This document shows, in pieces, positions 9,061-17,990 of a stretch of 64,000 bases of DNA (the stretch's first letter is position 1; the number at the start of each line of letters is the position of its first letter). A model generated the notes under the pieces. It ran no database searches and was not told where the DNA came from. It worked only from the letters and a program-made list of their open reading frames with translations. The stretch is from an uncultured Sphingomonas sp. (GTDB lineage Bacteria; Pseudomonadota; Alphaproteobacteria; Sphingomonadales; Sphingomonadaceae). The DNA lies in contig CAJYLT010000031.1 of assembly GCA_913775795.1 (NCBI GenBank), forward strand, positions 19,124-83,123, written 5' to 3'. The translations under genes and the position numbers were made by a program.

Positions 9061-12000
9061 ATGACCTTCGTCAAGCGGATGTTCGGCAACTGGACCGCGG
9101 TGACGGCGATCGCGGCGCTGCTCGTCGCGATCGTGCTGTGTGCCGGGTTGCCGCTCTTCGTCCTTGCCCTGCGCCCGTGGTGGGTGCGCCTTCTCCTGTT
9201 CGTGACCATCGCTGCGGTCTGGGGCGGGGCATGGTGGTGGCGCCGCCGCCGCGCCGCGCGCGCGGCCGCCCGGCTCGAGGCGGCGGTGACCAGCGAGAAT
9301 GAGGGGAGCGTCGCAGCCGATCGGCTGCGCGGCGCGCTGACGCAGTTGCGGTCGGCGTCGGGCGGGCGGCGCGACTATCTCTATGCCCGGCCGTGGTACG
9401 TCATCATCGGCCCGCCGGGCGCGGGCAAGACGACTGCGCTCCAGGCATCGGGCCTGCGCTTTCCCGTCGTCGATCAGGCGATGAAGGGGACGGGCGGTAC
9501 CCGCAATCTCGACTTCTGGTTCGCCGACGAGGCGGTGCTGGTCGATACCGCCGGGCGCTACACAACCCAGGATTCGGACGCGAAGGAGGACGAGTCCGGC
9601 TGGCGCGGGTTTCTGGAGGCGCTACGCCGGCATCGGCCCATGCGCCCCGTCAACGGCGTGCTGGTCGCGATCGGCATCGACACGCTCGCGACCGCCGACG
9701 CGCGTTCGATCGACGAGCATGCCGCCGCGGTCCGCCGGCGCCTGTCCGAGCTGACCGAGACGCTTGGCGTCGACCTGCCGGTCTATTGCCTGTTCACGAA
9801 GGCGGATCTGCTGGCCGGGTTCACCGACTATTTCGCCGATCTGGACGTCGAGGGGCGGCGCGCGGTGCTGGGGCACAGCTTCCCAGCGACGGGAACGCCC
9901 GATCCGGCCGCGCTGGCCGGTGCGTTCGACGGGGTGGTGCAGGCGGTCGCCGATCGCCAGCCCGTGCGGCTCGCGGCCGAGGCCGACGTGCAGCGACGCG
10001 GACTCATCCTAGGCTTTCCCACCCAGCTTGCCGCGCTGCGCGCGCGGACCATGCGGTTCCTGGAGGGCGCCTTTCCAGCCCAGCCCGGCGCGACGCTCCG
10101 CGGCTTCTACCTCACCAGCGGAACGCAGGACGGAACGCCGATCGACCGACTGCTCGCCGGGGTGTCCGAAGTATTCGACCGGCCGCAGGCGATGGTCGGC
10201 GCGGCCGGGGGCGGGCGCGCCTATTTCCTCAATCGCCTGTTGGCCGAGGTCGTGTTTCCAGAGGCAGGGCTGGCGCGACTGCGGCGTGCCGCGCAGCGCC
10301 GGCGGGCGATGCGGTCCGGCGGCGCCCTCGCGCTGGTCGGCGTCGCCGCCCTCCTTGTCGTCGCGGTCTGGGCGGTCAGCTATTTCCGCAATCGGTCGCA
10401 GCAGGATGCCCTGGCGGTCGCCGCGCGGGCGGCGGGCGAGGATATCCGCCAGCGCGGCATCGACCTGGTCCAGGTCAGCGAAAACGATGCCGGGCTGGAG
10501 GAGGCCGCGGCGGCACTCGACCGGCTGCGCGCGTTGCCGGGCGGCTATGCCGACCGCGCCGCGGGCGGGCCGCCATTGTCGATGCGCTTCGGACTGTGGC
10601 AGTCGGGGCTGAGCGACGAAGCGGTGCAGGCCTATGAACAGGCGCTGCGCCGCATCCTCCTGCCGCGGCTGATGCTGCGGATGGAGGCGGTGCTCGCGCA
10701 AACGCAGGGCGATCCGCTGGCGGCATACGAGCCGCTCAAGGCCTATCTGATGATCGGCGGACAGCGGCCGGGCGGGATCGATCGCCGACCGCTCCGGGCG
10801 TTCATCACCGCCGACTGGGCACGCGGCGACCTGGCGGGTGCCGACCGCGCCGAACTGCGCAAGCGGCTGGCCCGGCATCTCGATGCCTTGCTGGCGGCGG
10901 GCGACCTCGAGCGCGTCTGGGCCGATCGACAGGCGCCGCTCGACGCCGCGATCGTCACCGCCGCGCGCGCCGCGGTCCAATCGATGCCGCCCGCTGACCG
11001 CGCCTATGCGATGCTGCGCTACGGCACCGCGGCGACCGCCGGCCCGGAATGGCAGGCGGCGCGCGTGATCGCCCCGGCGGAGGCGGCGGCATTCGCCGAT
11101 CCTGGACAGGTCGCCGCGCTATCGGTTCCCTTCTTCCTGACGCGCGACGGCTATGCCAGGGCGTATCGGTCTGGTCTGCTGACGATTTCGGAGCAGCTTC
11201 GGCGCGACGCCTGGGTGCTGGGCGACAGCGGCGGGGGGCTGGGTGAGCTTGCCGCGCTTCGTCCGCAGATCGCGCAGCATTACGCAGCGGACTATGCCGC
11301 CGCCTGGGATCAGGTGGTGGCGGCGCTGAAGCCCGGTGCGCTGTTCGCCGATCCGGCCGCGCTCGGCGCATTCACGCGATTGCCGTCCCCCTTCGCCAAG
11401 CTCTTGCGAGCGGTCCGGGCACAGACGACGCTGGGCAATCCCGATGCGGCCGGCATGGTCGCGGACGGGCTGATGGCACGGGCCGCCTCCAAACTCGGAT
11501 CGGCGGCGCCGGTCATCGGTGCGGCGGCGGCGCCGGCGGGCGCCAACAGCGCCGATGCCGGGGCGATGATCGCGGCCCATTTCGCCGAGCTCAACGTCTA
11601 TATCGGCGACGGCAAGCAGCCTTCGCCGCTCGACCAGTTCGTCGATGCGGTGAAGACCGGCGGACAGGCGGTGCTGGCCGCGCGTGCGGGCGGGGCGGCG
11701 GGTGGCCCCGCTCTCCAGGTCGCCGTCGATCAGGCGAACGCGACGATCGCGCTCCAGGCGCAGCAGGCGCCCGCTGCCCTCAAAGCCTTTGCCACCGATC
11801 TGGCACAGGGCGGGGCGACCGCCAAGTCGGCGGTGGCGCAGGGCAATCTGCAGCAGGCATGGGCGCAAAGCGTGCTGCCGCAGTGCCGCAGCACGACGCA
11901 GGACAAATATCCCTTCTTCGCCGCCGCGGTCGCCGACGCCTCCGTCAGCGAGACGCTTCAACTGTTCGGGGCGAGCGGGCTTGCGGGCTTCGTCGATGCG

Positions 12001-12516
12001 AGCCTACGTCCCGTGCTCGATACCGCAGGCCCCGTCTGGCGATGGCGCAGCGACGATCCGTCCGCCGCCGCGTTCGATCCCGGCAGCGCCGATGCCTTTG
12101 CCAAGTCGATGCAGATCCGCGACTTGCTCGTCGCGGGCCAGCCATTCAAGGCACAACTCGTCTCGGTCGGTCCGGGCGTCGACGCGGTGGAGTTCGCAGC
12201 GGGCAGCACCAATCGTCTCGATGCCGCTTCGACCGAGGCGAAGCAGTATCAATGGTCGCTCCAGGGTGGCCTTCCCGAAGCGCATGTGACGCTCTTCAAG
12301 GCGGGGCAGAAGGTCGACGAGATCGCGACGGGCGGCCCCTGGGCCGTCTTCCGCCTGTTCGACAAGGCGCGCCGCCGCAACGACGGCCAGACCGCGTTCC
12401 TCGCCACCTTCGGCTCGGGCGATGCGACGGCGACGCTGCGCATCATCCTGCCGGACGATCGCAACCCCTTTGGCCATGGCGGCCTCTGGACCTTTCGATG
12501 CCCGAGCGCGCTGTGA
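9061..12516 (+). CDS. tssM: T6SS membrane complex subunit TssM (IcmF)
   Basis: 1151 residues from ATG 9061, eleven bases after the tssL stop. Two N-terminal membrane helices (about 14-37 and 42-58) precede a cytosolic NTPase-like domain with an intact Walker A (GPPGAGKTT, 117-125). A third membrane helix lies near residue 418-440 (ALALVGVAALLVVAVWAV) and a long periplasmic region follows, ending in the TssM C-terminal domain. Length and layout are those of full-size TssM. TssM normally contacts the lipoprotein TssJ, but no tssJ is visible in this cluster. Confidence 0.95.
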   Translation: MTFVKRMFGNWTAVTAIAALLVAIVLCAGLPLFVLALRPWWVRLLLFVTIAAVWGGAWWWRRRRAARAAARLEAAVTSENEGSVAADRLRGALTQLRSASGGRRDYLYARPWYVIIGPPGAGKTTALQASGLRFPVVDQAMKGTGGTRNLDFWFADEAVLVDTAGRYTTQDSDAKEDESGWRGFLEALRRHRPMRPVNGVLVAIGIDTLATADARSIDEHAAAVRRRLSELTETLGVDLPVYCLFTKADLLAGFTDYFADLDVEGRRAVLGHSFPATGTPDPAALAGAFDGVVQAVADRQPVRLAAEADVQRRGLILGFPTQLAALRARTMRFLEGAFPAQPGATLRGFYLTSGTQDGTPIDRLLAGVSEVFDRPQAMVGAAGGGRAYFLNRLLAEVVFPEAGLARLRRAAQRRRAMRSGGALALVGVAALLVVAVWAVSYFRNRSQQDALAVAARAAGEDIRQRGIDLVQVSENDAGLEEAAAALDRLRALPGGYADRAAGGPPLSMRFGLWQSGLSDEAVQAYEQALRRILLPRLMLRMEAVLAQTQGDPLAAYEPLKAYLMIGGQRPGGIDRRPLRAFITADWARGDLAGADRAELRKRLARHLDALLAAGDLERVWADRQAPLDAAIVTAARAAVQSMPPADRAYAMLRYGTAATAGPEWQAARVIAPAEAAAFADPGQVAALSVPFFLTRDGYARAYRSGLLTISEQLRRDAWVLGDSGGGLGELAALRPQIAQHYAADYAAAWDQVVAALKPGALFADPAALGAFTRLPSPFAKLLRAVRAQTTLGNPDAAGMVADGLMARAASKLGSAAPVIGAAAAPAGANSADAGAMIAAHFAELNVYIGDGKQPSPLDQFVDAVKTGGQAVLAARAGGAAGGPALQVAVDQANATIALQAQQAPAALKAFATDLAQGGATAKSAVAQGNLQQAWAQSVLPQCRSTTQDKYPFFAAAVADASVSETLQLFGASGLAGFVDASLRPVLDTAGPVWRWRSDDPSAAAFDPGSADAFAKSMQIRDLLVAGQPFKAQLVSVGPGVDAVEFAAGSTNRLDAASTEAKQYQWSLQGGLPEAHVTLFKAGQKVDEIATGGPWAVFRLFDKARRRNDGQTAFLATFGSGDATATLRIILPDDRNPFGHGGLWTFRCPSAL

Positions 12517-13034
12517 TCCGCCCGATGCTGTTCGGCAAGCTGCGCGCGCACGGCGATTTCGTCGCTCGCGGGATGACGGCGGCAGAGCGTGCATGGTGGG
12601 ACGAGCGGCTGTCGATCGGCATCGCACGGGCGCGGGCGGCGTGCGGGCCGGCCTTCGACGCGACCTGCGAGGTGTCGTCACCCTGGCGCTTCCGCCTGCG
12701 CCCCGGCCCGATGTCGATCAGCGGGGCGGTCGCCGCCTCGATCGACCGGGCGGGGCGGCGCTTCCCGCTGATCGTGGCGCGGCGCGATGCGGATGGCGCC
12801 GCAGCCTGCGAGGCCGCGCTGCGCGACGGGCTGTCGAACGCGCTCGACGCCGACGCGCTGATCGCGCGCGTCGCGCCGTCCGGCGATCCCGTGCCGCCGC
12901 CGGTCACCATCGGCTGGTGGCATCCCGACCGGCCCGGCGATCCGGTGATCGAAGCGGACCCCGCCGCCGCGTTGCCGATCATCTTCGCGTTCGTCCTTGC
13001 CGGGGAGACGGCACGGACGGAGGAGACGCCATGA
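12513..13034 (+). CDS. tagF: T6SS-associated protein TagF (ImpM)
   Basis: About 173 residues. The sequence MLFGKLRAHGDFVARG followed by WWDERL matches the TagF/ImpM family, a post-translational repressor of T6SS assembly that acts with or beside the Ser/Thr phosphorylation pathway. I chose GTG 12513 because it overlaps the tssM stop as GTGA. ATG 12498 (adds five residues) and ATG 12525 (drops four) are also possible, and the family usually begins close to the FGKL motif. The stop overlaps the start of the phosphatase gene (ATGA). It is a single TagF domain, not a TagF-PppA fusion as in Agrobacterium. Confidence 0.85.
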   Translation: MIRPMLFGKLRAHGDFVARGMTAAERAWWDERLSIGIARARAACGPAFDATCEVSSPWRFRLRPGPMSISGAVAASIDRAGRRFPLIVARRDADGAAACEAALRDGLSNALDADALIARVAPSGDPVPPPVTIGWWHPDRPGDPVIEADPAAALPIIFAFVLAGETARTEETP

Positions 13035-13783
13035 CCCGCCCGCTACGGATCGACTGGCGCGGGGGCAGCGATGTCGGCCGCGTTCGCGCGATCAACGAGG
13101 ACAGTTTCGTCGGCCTGCCCGAGCGCGGCCTGTGGGTGGTCGCCGACGGCATGGGCGGGCACGAGGGCGGCGACTGGGCCTCGACCCGGCTGGCGGCGAC
13201 CCTGGCGGCCGCCGATCTCGCCGGATCGTTCGATGCCGCGCTCGAACGGTGTGCAGAGGCGATCCACGCCGCCAATGCCGCGATCTGGCAGGAGGCGCAG
13301 GCGCGCGGGGTACAGATGGGGTCGACCGTCGTCGCCCTGCTCCTGCGCGAGGGGCGGTTCGCGATCCTGTGGGCAGGGGACAGCCGCGCCTATCTGATGC
13401 GCGGTGGACGGCTGCTGCGGCTGACCCGCGATCACAGCCAGGTACAGGCGCTGATCGACCGCGGCCTGCTGGACGAAGCCGATGGCAACGGCCATCCGAT
13501 GGCGCACGTCCTCGCCCGTGCCGTCGGGGTCGAACCGACGCTGGCGCTTGACGTCATCACCGACGAGCCGATGCCCGACGACCTTTTCGTGCTGACCAGC
13601 GACGGTGTGCACGGCGTCCTGCCGGACGAGGCGATCGCGCGCGTCGCGGCGCAGGCGACGGTGGCGCAGGTGCCCGAACTGCTCATCGAACACGGGATGG
13701 CCGGTGGATCGACCGACAACCTCACGGCCGTGGCGATCGGGCTGAGCGAGGCGACGCTGCTGATGGTCGGAGCCAAGCCATGA
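13031..13783 (+). CDS. pppA: PP2C-type Ser/Thr phosphatase of the T6SS (PppA/Stp1)
   Basis: 250 residues with the complete PP2C motif set: NEDSF, VADGMGGHEGG (metal-binding Asp and Gly-Gly), GSTVV, WAGDSRAYL, TSDGVHGVL and GSTDNLTAV. It should remove phosphate from the substrates of the kinase encoded immediately downstream; the start and stop of the two genes overlap (ATGA). In Pseudomonas and Agrobacterium such PppA/PpkA pairs set the phosphorylation state of Fha or TssL and so switch T6SS assembly. It is cytosolic, with no membrane segment. Confidence 0.93.
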   Translation: MTRPLRIDWRGGSDVGRVRAINEDSFVGLPERGLWVVADGMGGHEGGDWASTRLAATLAAADLAGSFDAALERCAEAIHAANAAIWQEAQARGVQMGSTVVALLLREGRFAILWAGDSRAYLMRGGRLLRLTRDHSQVQALIDRGLLDEADGNGHPMAHVLARAVGVEPTLALDVITDEPMPDDLFVLTSDGVHGVLPDEAIARVAAQATVAQVPELLIEHGMAGGSTDNLTAVAIGLSEATLLMVGAKP

Positions 13784-15669
13784 CCGGCGACGAGGACGAA
13801 GAAGGCGGTCGGACGATCTTCGTGCCCGCCGGCGGGCACGAGCCACCGTCGACCCCGCCGACCGCCCCGCCGCCGACCGTGGTGCCGATGCCGGCCGGGA
13901 TCGCCGCGACCACCCCCGCTGCCGGCCGGCGCCTCCAGCCGGGCGACATGCTCAACCACATCTTCGAGGTGCGCCGATACATCACCGCAGGCGGCATGGG
14001 CGAGGTGTGGGAGGGGGTGAACACCCACACCGACGAGCGCGTCGCGATCAAGGTGATGCTGCCGCAGCTGGCCGCCGATCCCAATATCCAGGCGATGTTT
14101 CGCAAGGAGGCACGGACGCTCACTCGCCTGTCGCATCCTGCGCTCGTCGCGTACCGGGTGCTGGCGATCGAGCCGACGCTCGGCATCCTCTATATCGTCA
14201 CCGAATTCGTCGACGGCACCAATCTTCAGGACGTGCTGGCCAGCGTACCGCGCGATGCCGCCACGCTGGGCCCGTTCATGCGCCGACTGGCCGAAGGGCT
14301 GCGCGCCGCGCATGCGCTCGGCGCGATCCACCGCGACATGTCGCCAGACAACGTGCTGCTGGAGGGCGGGAAACTCGATCGCGCGCGGATCATCGATTTC
14401 GGCATCGCCAAGGATCTCGACCCGCACAAGGGCACGATCGTCGGCGACGGCTTCGCCGGCAAGCTCGGCTATGTCGCGCCCGAGCAGCTCGGCGATTTCG
14501 GACGCGAGGTGGGGCCGTGGACCGACGTCTACAGCCTGGCGCTGGTCGTCCTTGCGGTGGCCGGGGGGCGGGCACCCGCGATGGGGGTGACGCTGGTCGA
14601 GGCGGTCGACCGGCGGCGCGCGGGCGCGGACCTGTCGCTCGCGCCGGAGCCGCTCCGCCCGATCCTCGCCGCGATGCTCGAGCCCGATCCGGCACGGCGG
14701 CTGCGCAGCATGGACGCGGTGATCGAGGCGATCGATCGCGGCGGCGTGGCCGCAGCGACGTCGCCGGCCCCGCCGAAGCCGGCGACCGCGCCGCGGCCAG
14801 CGGCGGTGGGCGGCAACCGGCGCATCTGGCTGATCGGCGGCGGTGCGGTAGCGGCGGCGGCGCTTGCGGGCATTGCCTGGCTGGCATCGACACCGACCGA
14901 TCCGCCGTCCGCGTCGGCGCCCGCGGCGCAGGTCGCGCCTGCCACATCCACCGCAAGTGCTGCCTCTGCCGATCCCGTCGCCAGCGGGCGCGCCGCAGTG
15001 ACGCGGGCCCTCTCGGCTGCACCCTGCGCGTGGCTGGAGGTCCGGGACCTGAAGCGGGACGGCGACGGCGTTTCCTTCGCGCTCGGCGGTGTGGCGGCGG
15101 ATCCGGTCGCGGCGCAGGCTGGGCTTCAGCGCGCACTGGCCGCGACGGTGCCGGTCCGGCGGGTCGATGCCGACGTGATGGCGCTGCCCCGGAGCCTGTG
15201 CGGAGCGATTGAAACGTTTGAACAGGTGCGCGCGACCGGCCCCTCGCTGCTATCGGTCGAGAAGCCACGCTGGGAGATGGACCGCCGCGCCGACAGCTCG
15301 TTCGGCGACCAGAAGAGCGCGCGCGTCGCGATCTATCTCGATCCGCGGGTCAGCGGCGACGATTTCACGCTGGTCGGATGGGAGGACGGCGCCGCGGCGG
15401 CGACGGGAATGACGCGCAAGCAACTGCTCGACATGGCCTTTTCCCCCGCCGCCGACGGGCGCGCGATGATGAAGGGCGGCGACATCACGGGCGCGGGGAT
15501 CAAGGGTTTCGCCCTGATCCGCGGGCGCGGCCCGTTCCCACCGGACCTCGTCGCGCCGACGCTGCCCGTCGGGCCGGACTGGCGCACCCGCTTCCTCGCC
15601 GCCGCGCGTACGCAGGGTTGGCGTGTCGAGATGCTGTGGTTCCAGACGCAGGACCTGACGCCGAATTGA
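13780..15669 (+). CDS. ppkA: T6SS transmembrane Ser/Thr protein kinase (PpkA-like)
   Basis: 629 residues. An N-terminal tail with GRTIFVP (Thr12) leads into a Hanks-type kinase domain (about 58-320): glycine loop ITAGGMGEVW, Lys91 (VAIK), catalytic HRD 184-186, DFG 206-208. The HRD loop reads HRDMSPDN, with Ser at the position of the usual Lys, a variant seen in other bacterial kinases. A Pro/Ala linker and one membrane helix (about 349-370) precede a periplasmic domain of about 250 residues that I do not recognise; it contains Cys in APCAW and SLCGA and may be a sensor. It is the last gene of the tssK operon and converges on the M15 peptidase gene 12 bases away. Confidence 0.93.
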   Translation: MTGDEDEEGGRTIFVPAGGHEPPSTPPTAPPPTVVPMPAGIAATTPAAGRRLQPGDMLNHIFEVRRYITAGGMGEVWEGVNTHTDERVAIKVMLPQLAADPNIQAMFRKEARTLTRLSHPALVAYRVLAIEPTLGILYIVTEFVDGTNLQDVLASVPRDAATLGPFMRRLAEGLRAAHALGAIHRDMSPDNVLLEGGKLDRARIIDFGIAKDLDPHKGTIVGDGFAGKLGYVAPEQLGDFGREVGPWTDVYSLALVVLAVAGGRAPAMGVTLVEAVDRRRAGADLSLAPEPLRPILAAMLEPDPARRLRSMDAVIEAIDRGGVAAATSPAPPKPATAPRPAAVGGNRRIWLIGGGAVAAAALAGIAWLASTPTDPPSASAPAAQVAPATSTASAASADPVASGRAAVTRALSAAPCAWLEVRDLKRDGDGVSFALGGVAADPVAAQAGLQRALAATVPVRRVDADVMALPRSLCGAIETFEQVRATGPSLLSVEKPRWEMDRRADSSFGDQKSARVAIYLDPRVSGDDFTLVGWEDGAAAATGMTRKQLLDMAFSPAADGRAMMKGGDITGAGIKGFALIRGRGPFPPDLVAPTLPVGPDWRTRFLAAARTQGWRVEMLWFQTQDLTPN

Positions 15670-15681
15670 GCCACCGGGAGA

Positions 15682-16626
15682 TCAGGCGATCGACGAGACC
15701 CGTCTTCCGTCCCCGTCGCCGCTGCGCACAATCTCGCGCGGCAGCGCCTGGACGTTGGCGGCGATCTGATGAAAATGCAGCTGATTGAAATAGAAATGAT
15801 GCCGCCAAGCCTCGGACCCGCCCGGCAGGATCTGCCGGTCGAAATGAGGCCTGTCGATCTGCTGGAAATCCCCGCCATAGCGGCAACCCAGCACCGACTT
15901 GGCATGTTCGCGAAACGCGCCGAACGGCGTATTGATGAGTGCCCTGGCCATCGCTGCCGACGGTGCCGGGTTGCCAAGCCCGGTCCGCCAATGGGTGCCT
16001 AGTTGCAGATCGACGGCGCGGCCCAGCTTGTGCGCCGAAAAGCCGGCGGGCGCGACGACCGCGCCGGAGACGGTCGCCCCTTCGAGCCGGAACAGCTGAT
16101 TGACGAAGATGTAGATGCCGAGGCGTTCGGCCTTGTCGTTCATGCGGGCGATCGTGGCCGCGAACTCGCTGTCGGCGAGGCCGACCTGGCCGAGGGCGGG
16201 GACCAGGGTAACGAAGCCGATGCCGGGATAGGTGTTGGTCAGCATTGCAAAATTCACCGCTGCCAGTCGCCCGGTGACGGTCAGCCGGTCTCGCGTCATC
16301 GTATCGAGCAGCGCCCAGGTCCTCGGGCCGACCGCGCCGTCGATCGCCATAGGCGTTGGGCTTCGCGTCAGGTAGGTGCCGCCTGCCGAGAGCCAGCCGG
16401 GCACGTTGCCCGCAAACCACTGCAACCGGCGCACTGCTTGCTCGGTCGCGGCATCGAATCGCCCGGCCAACATCGCGTCGCCCGGGCCGACAACGCCCAC
16501 GCGCCTCAACTGGTCCTGCAACGCCCGGACCGTACGGGGTGCCGGAAAGGTTTTGGCCAGCTCGGCGTCGCTGTCCCTTACGCCGCGGCGGAGCGTCACA
16601 TTGTGAGGATCGGTCGCAGCATTCAT
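15682..16626 (-). CDS. Peptidoglycan peptidase: peptidoglycan-binding domain plus M15-type carboxypeptidase; candidate T6SS effector
   Basis: 314 residues with no signal peptide and no membrane helix. Residues about 30-110 look like a peptidoglycan-binding type 1 domain (RALQDQL...GRFDAATEQAVRRLQ, then DGAVGPRTWALL). The C-terminal part has the M15 signature SAHKLGRAVD (His199, Asp206 as zinc ligands) and a downstream DRPHF (His261) as third ligand, pointing to a D,D- or L,D-carboxypeptidase/endopeptidase of the VanY/M15C type. It is the last gene of the vgrG-DUF6931-tagH minus-strand block and overlaps tagH by four bases. A wall-cutting enzyme without an export signal inside a T6SS operon is most simply a delivered effector; a housekeeping role in threading the system through the wall is the alternative. 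Confidence 0.8.
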   Translation of the reverse strand: MNAATDPHNVTLRRGVRDSDAELAKTFPAPRTVRALQDQLRRVGVVGPGDAMLAGRFDAATEQAVRRLQWFAGNVPGWLSAGGTYLTRSPTPMAIDGAVGPRTWALLDTMTRDRLTVTGRLAAVNFAMLTNTYPGIGFVTLVPALGQVGLADSEFAATIARMNDKAERLGIYIFVNQLFRLEGATVSGAVVAPAGFSAHKLGRAVDLQLGTHWRTGLGNPAPSAAMARALINTPFGAFREHAKSVLGCRYGGDFQQIDRPHFDRQILPGGSEAWRHHFYFNQLHFHQIAANVQALPREIVRSGDGDGRRVSSIA

Positions 16627-17990
16627 CGCCGCGCCGCCTCGTCATAGGCCTTGCGGAACTCGGCGGCGAAGACGTCCATGAAGGCTTCGTCCGACCCCTT
16701 CGCGACGCCCGAGAATTCGCGTTCATAGGCCTGCCACAGCGCCGCATCGCGCGCGCCCGGCAGGATGCGCGACAGCAAGCCGCGCTTTTCGGCGCGGCCG
16801 CGGATCGCGGTGGGGGAGAAACGGTCGAGGGTAGCGCGCAGCGCGCCCTGCATCGCCTTCAGCGTCGCGAGCTGATGCGCCTGCAGGTCGACGAACGCAT
16901 CCTCGATCGCGCGGTCGCTGGTCATGAAGCCGCGCTCGGGCGGGCGCAGCAACTGGGCGATCGCCTGCTCCGGCGTGCGTGCGAACTTAAGCGGATTGTT
17001 GCCGTCGAACTGGAGTGCGGTCCGCGCCGCACCCATCTGTGCCTTGGCGCGCGTCCGCGCTTCCAGCATCACGACCATCCCCGCGACCAACCGGCGAAGG
17101 AGCGTTCCTGCGGCCGCGGCGACTGCGGCATCGTCGGGGAGCATCTGCCGATCGACGCCGGCGGCCTGCGCCAGCGCGGCGGCAAAGGCGGGCGTCGCCG
17201 CGTTCCGGGGATCGGGAGCGGCCGGTGCGGTAAGTGCAGGTGCCGCGGCGGGGGCGGGAGATGCGACGGGCGCGGGCGGCGTGACGGGCGACGGCGCGCC
17301 GAAGCCGCCGCGTGCCCAGTCGACGGTATTGCTGGCGGCAAGCTCGCCCCAGATGTCGGCCGCGGCGGGCGGCGCGGCGGGTGCCGGCGTGCTCGACCAG
17401 CCGGATGCCGGCTCCGCCGTCTCGACCGGGGGCGACCAGCCGGCCCAGTCGCCGCGCGGTTCGGCCGGAGCAGGCGACGATGGCGTCCAGTCTTCGCCGC
17501 CTGAGGCTGGCGGCGGCGCCCAGCGCGCCGACATCGCGCCCATGCCGCTGATCTCCGCCTGCGGCGTGCGCCGGTCCCAGCTTGCCGGATCGACGCCCAC
17601 GGGCCCGGCGCCGAGATGCGAATCCCAGCCGCCCCAACCGCCCTGAACCTCCGCCGCGGCGGGCGGCGCCGCGTTCGCCTGCACCGCCAGCGCGACACGC
17701 ACGCGATAGCGGCCGACGCCGATCACGTCGCCGTCGTTCAGCACCCGCGGGCCGGTCAGCCGTGCACCGTTGACCGTGGTGCCATTGGTGCTCGTGTCGA
17801 CGAGCAGATAGGCGTTGCCGCGGAAATCGACCTCGCAGTGGCGCGAGGAAACGACCTTTTCGGGGTCGGGCAGCGTCCAGTCGACGGTCGGAGCCCGGCC
17901 GATGATTGCACCGCGCCGGTCGAGCGACAACGCCGGCACCGCACCGCCGCCAGCGGCGAAGGGATCCTCCAGCGTCAGGGTCAGCGCCAT
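16623..17990 (-). CDS. tagH: T6SS FHA-domain protein TagH (Fha)
   Basis: 455 residues from ATG 17990, which overlaps the stop of the upstream gene (TGATG). The N-terminal FHA domain (about 20-95) has GRAPTVDW, SSRHCEV and STNGTTVNG, the phospho-threonine-binding loops. A long Pro/Ala/Trp-rich linker (about 100-265) follows, then a helical C-terminal domain typical of TagH (about 270-455). The FHA domain should read the phosphorylation state set by the PpkA/PppA pair. Likely ligands are the RTIF-x-P tails of TssL and PpkA. It is separated from those genes by a strand switch. Confidence 0.92.
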   Translation of the reverse strand: MALTLTLEDPFAAGGGAVPALSLDRRGAIIGRAPTVDWTLPDPEKVVSSRHCEVDFRGNAYLLVDTSTNGTTVNGARLTGPRVLNDGDVIGVGRYRVRVALAVQANAAPPAAAEVQGGWGGWDSHLGAGPVGVDPASWDRRTPQAEISGMGAMSARWAPPPASGGEDWTPSSPAPAEPRGDWAGWSPPVETAEPASGWSSTPAPAAPPAAADIWGELAASNTVDWARGGFGAPSPVTPPAPVASPAPAAAPALTAPAAPDPRNAATPAFAAALAQAAGVDRQMLPDDAAVAAAAGTLLRRLVAGMVVMLEARTRAKAQMGAARTALQFDGNNPLKFARTPEQAIAQLLRPPERGFMTSDRAIEDAFVDLQAHQLATLKAMQGALRATLDRFSPTAIRGRAEKRGLLSRILPGARDAALWQAYEREFSGVAKGSDEAFMDVFAAEFRKAYDEAARR

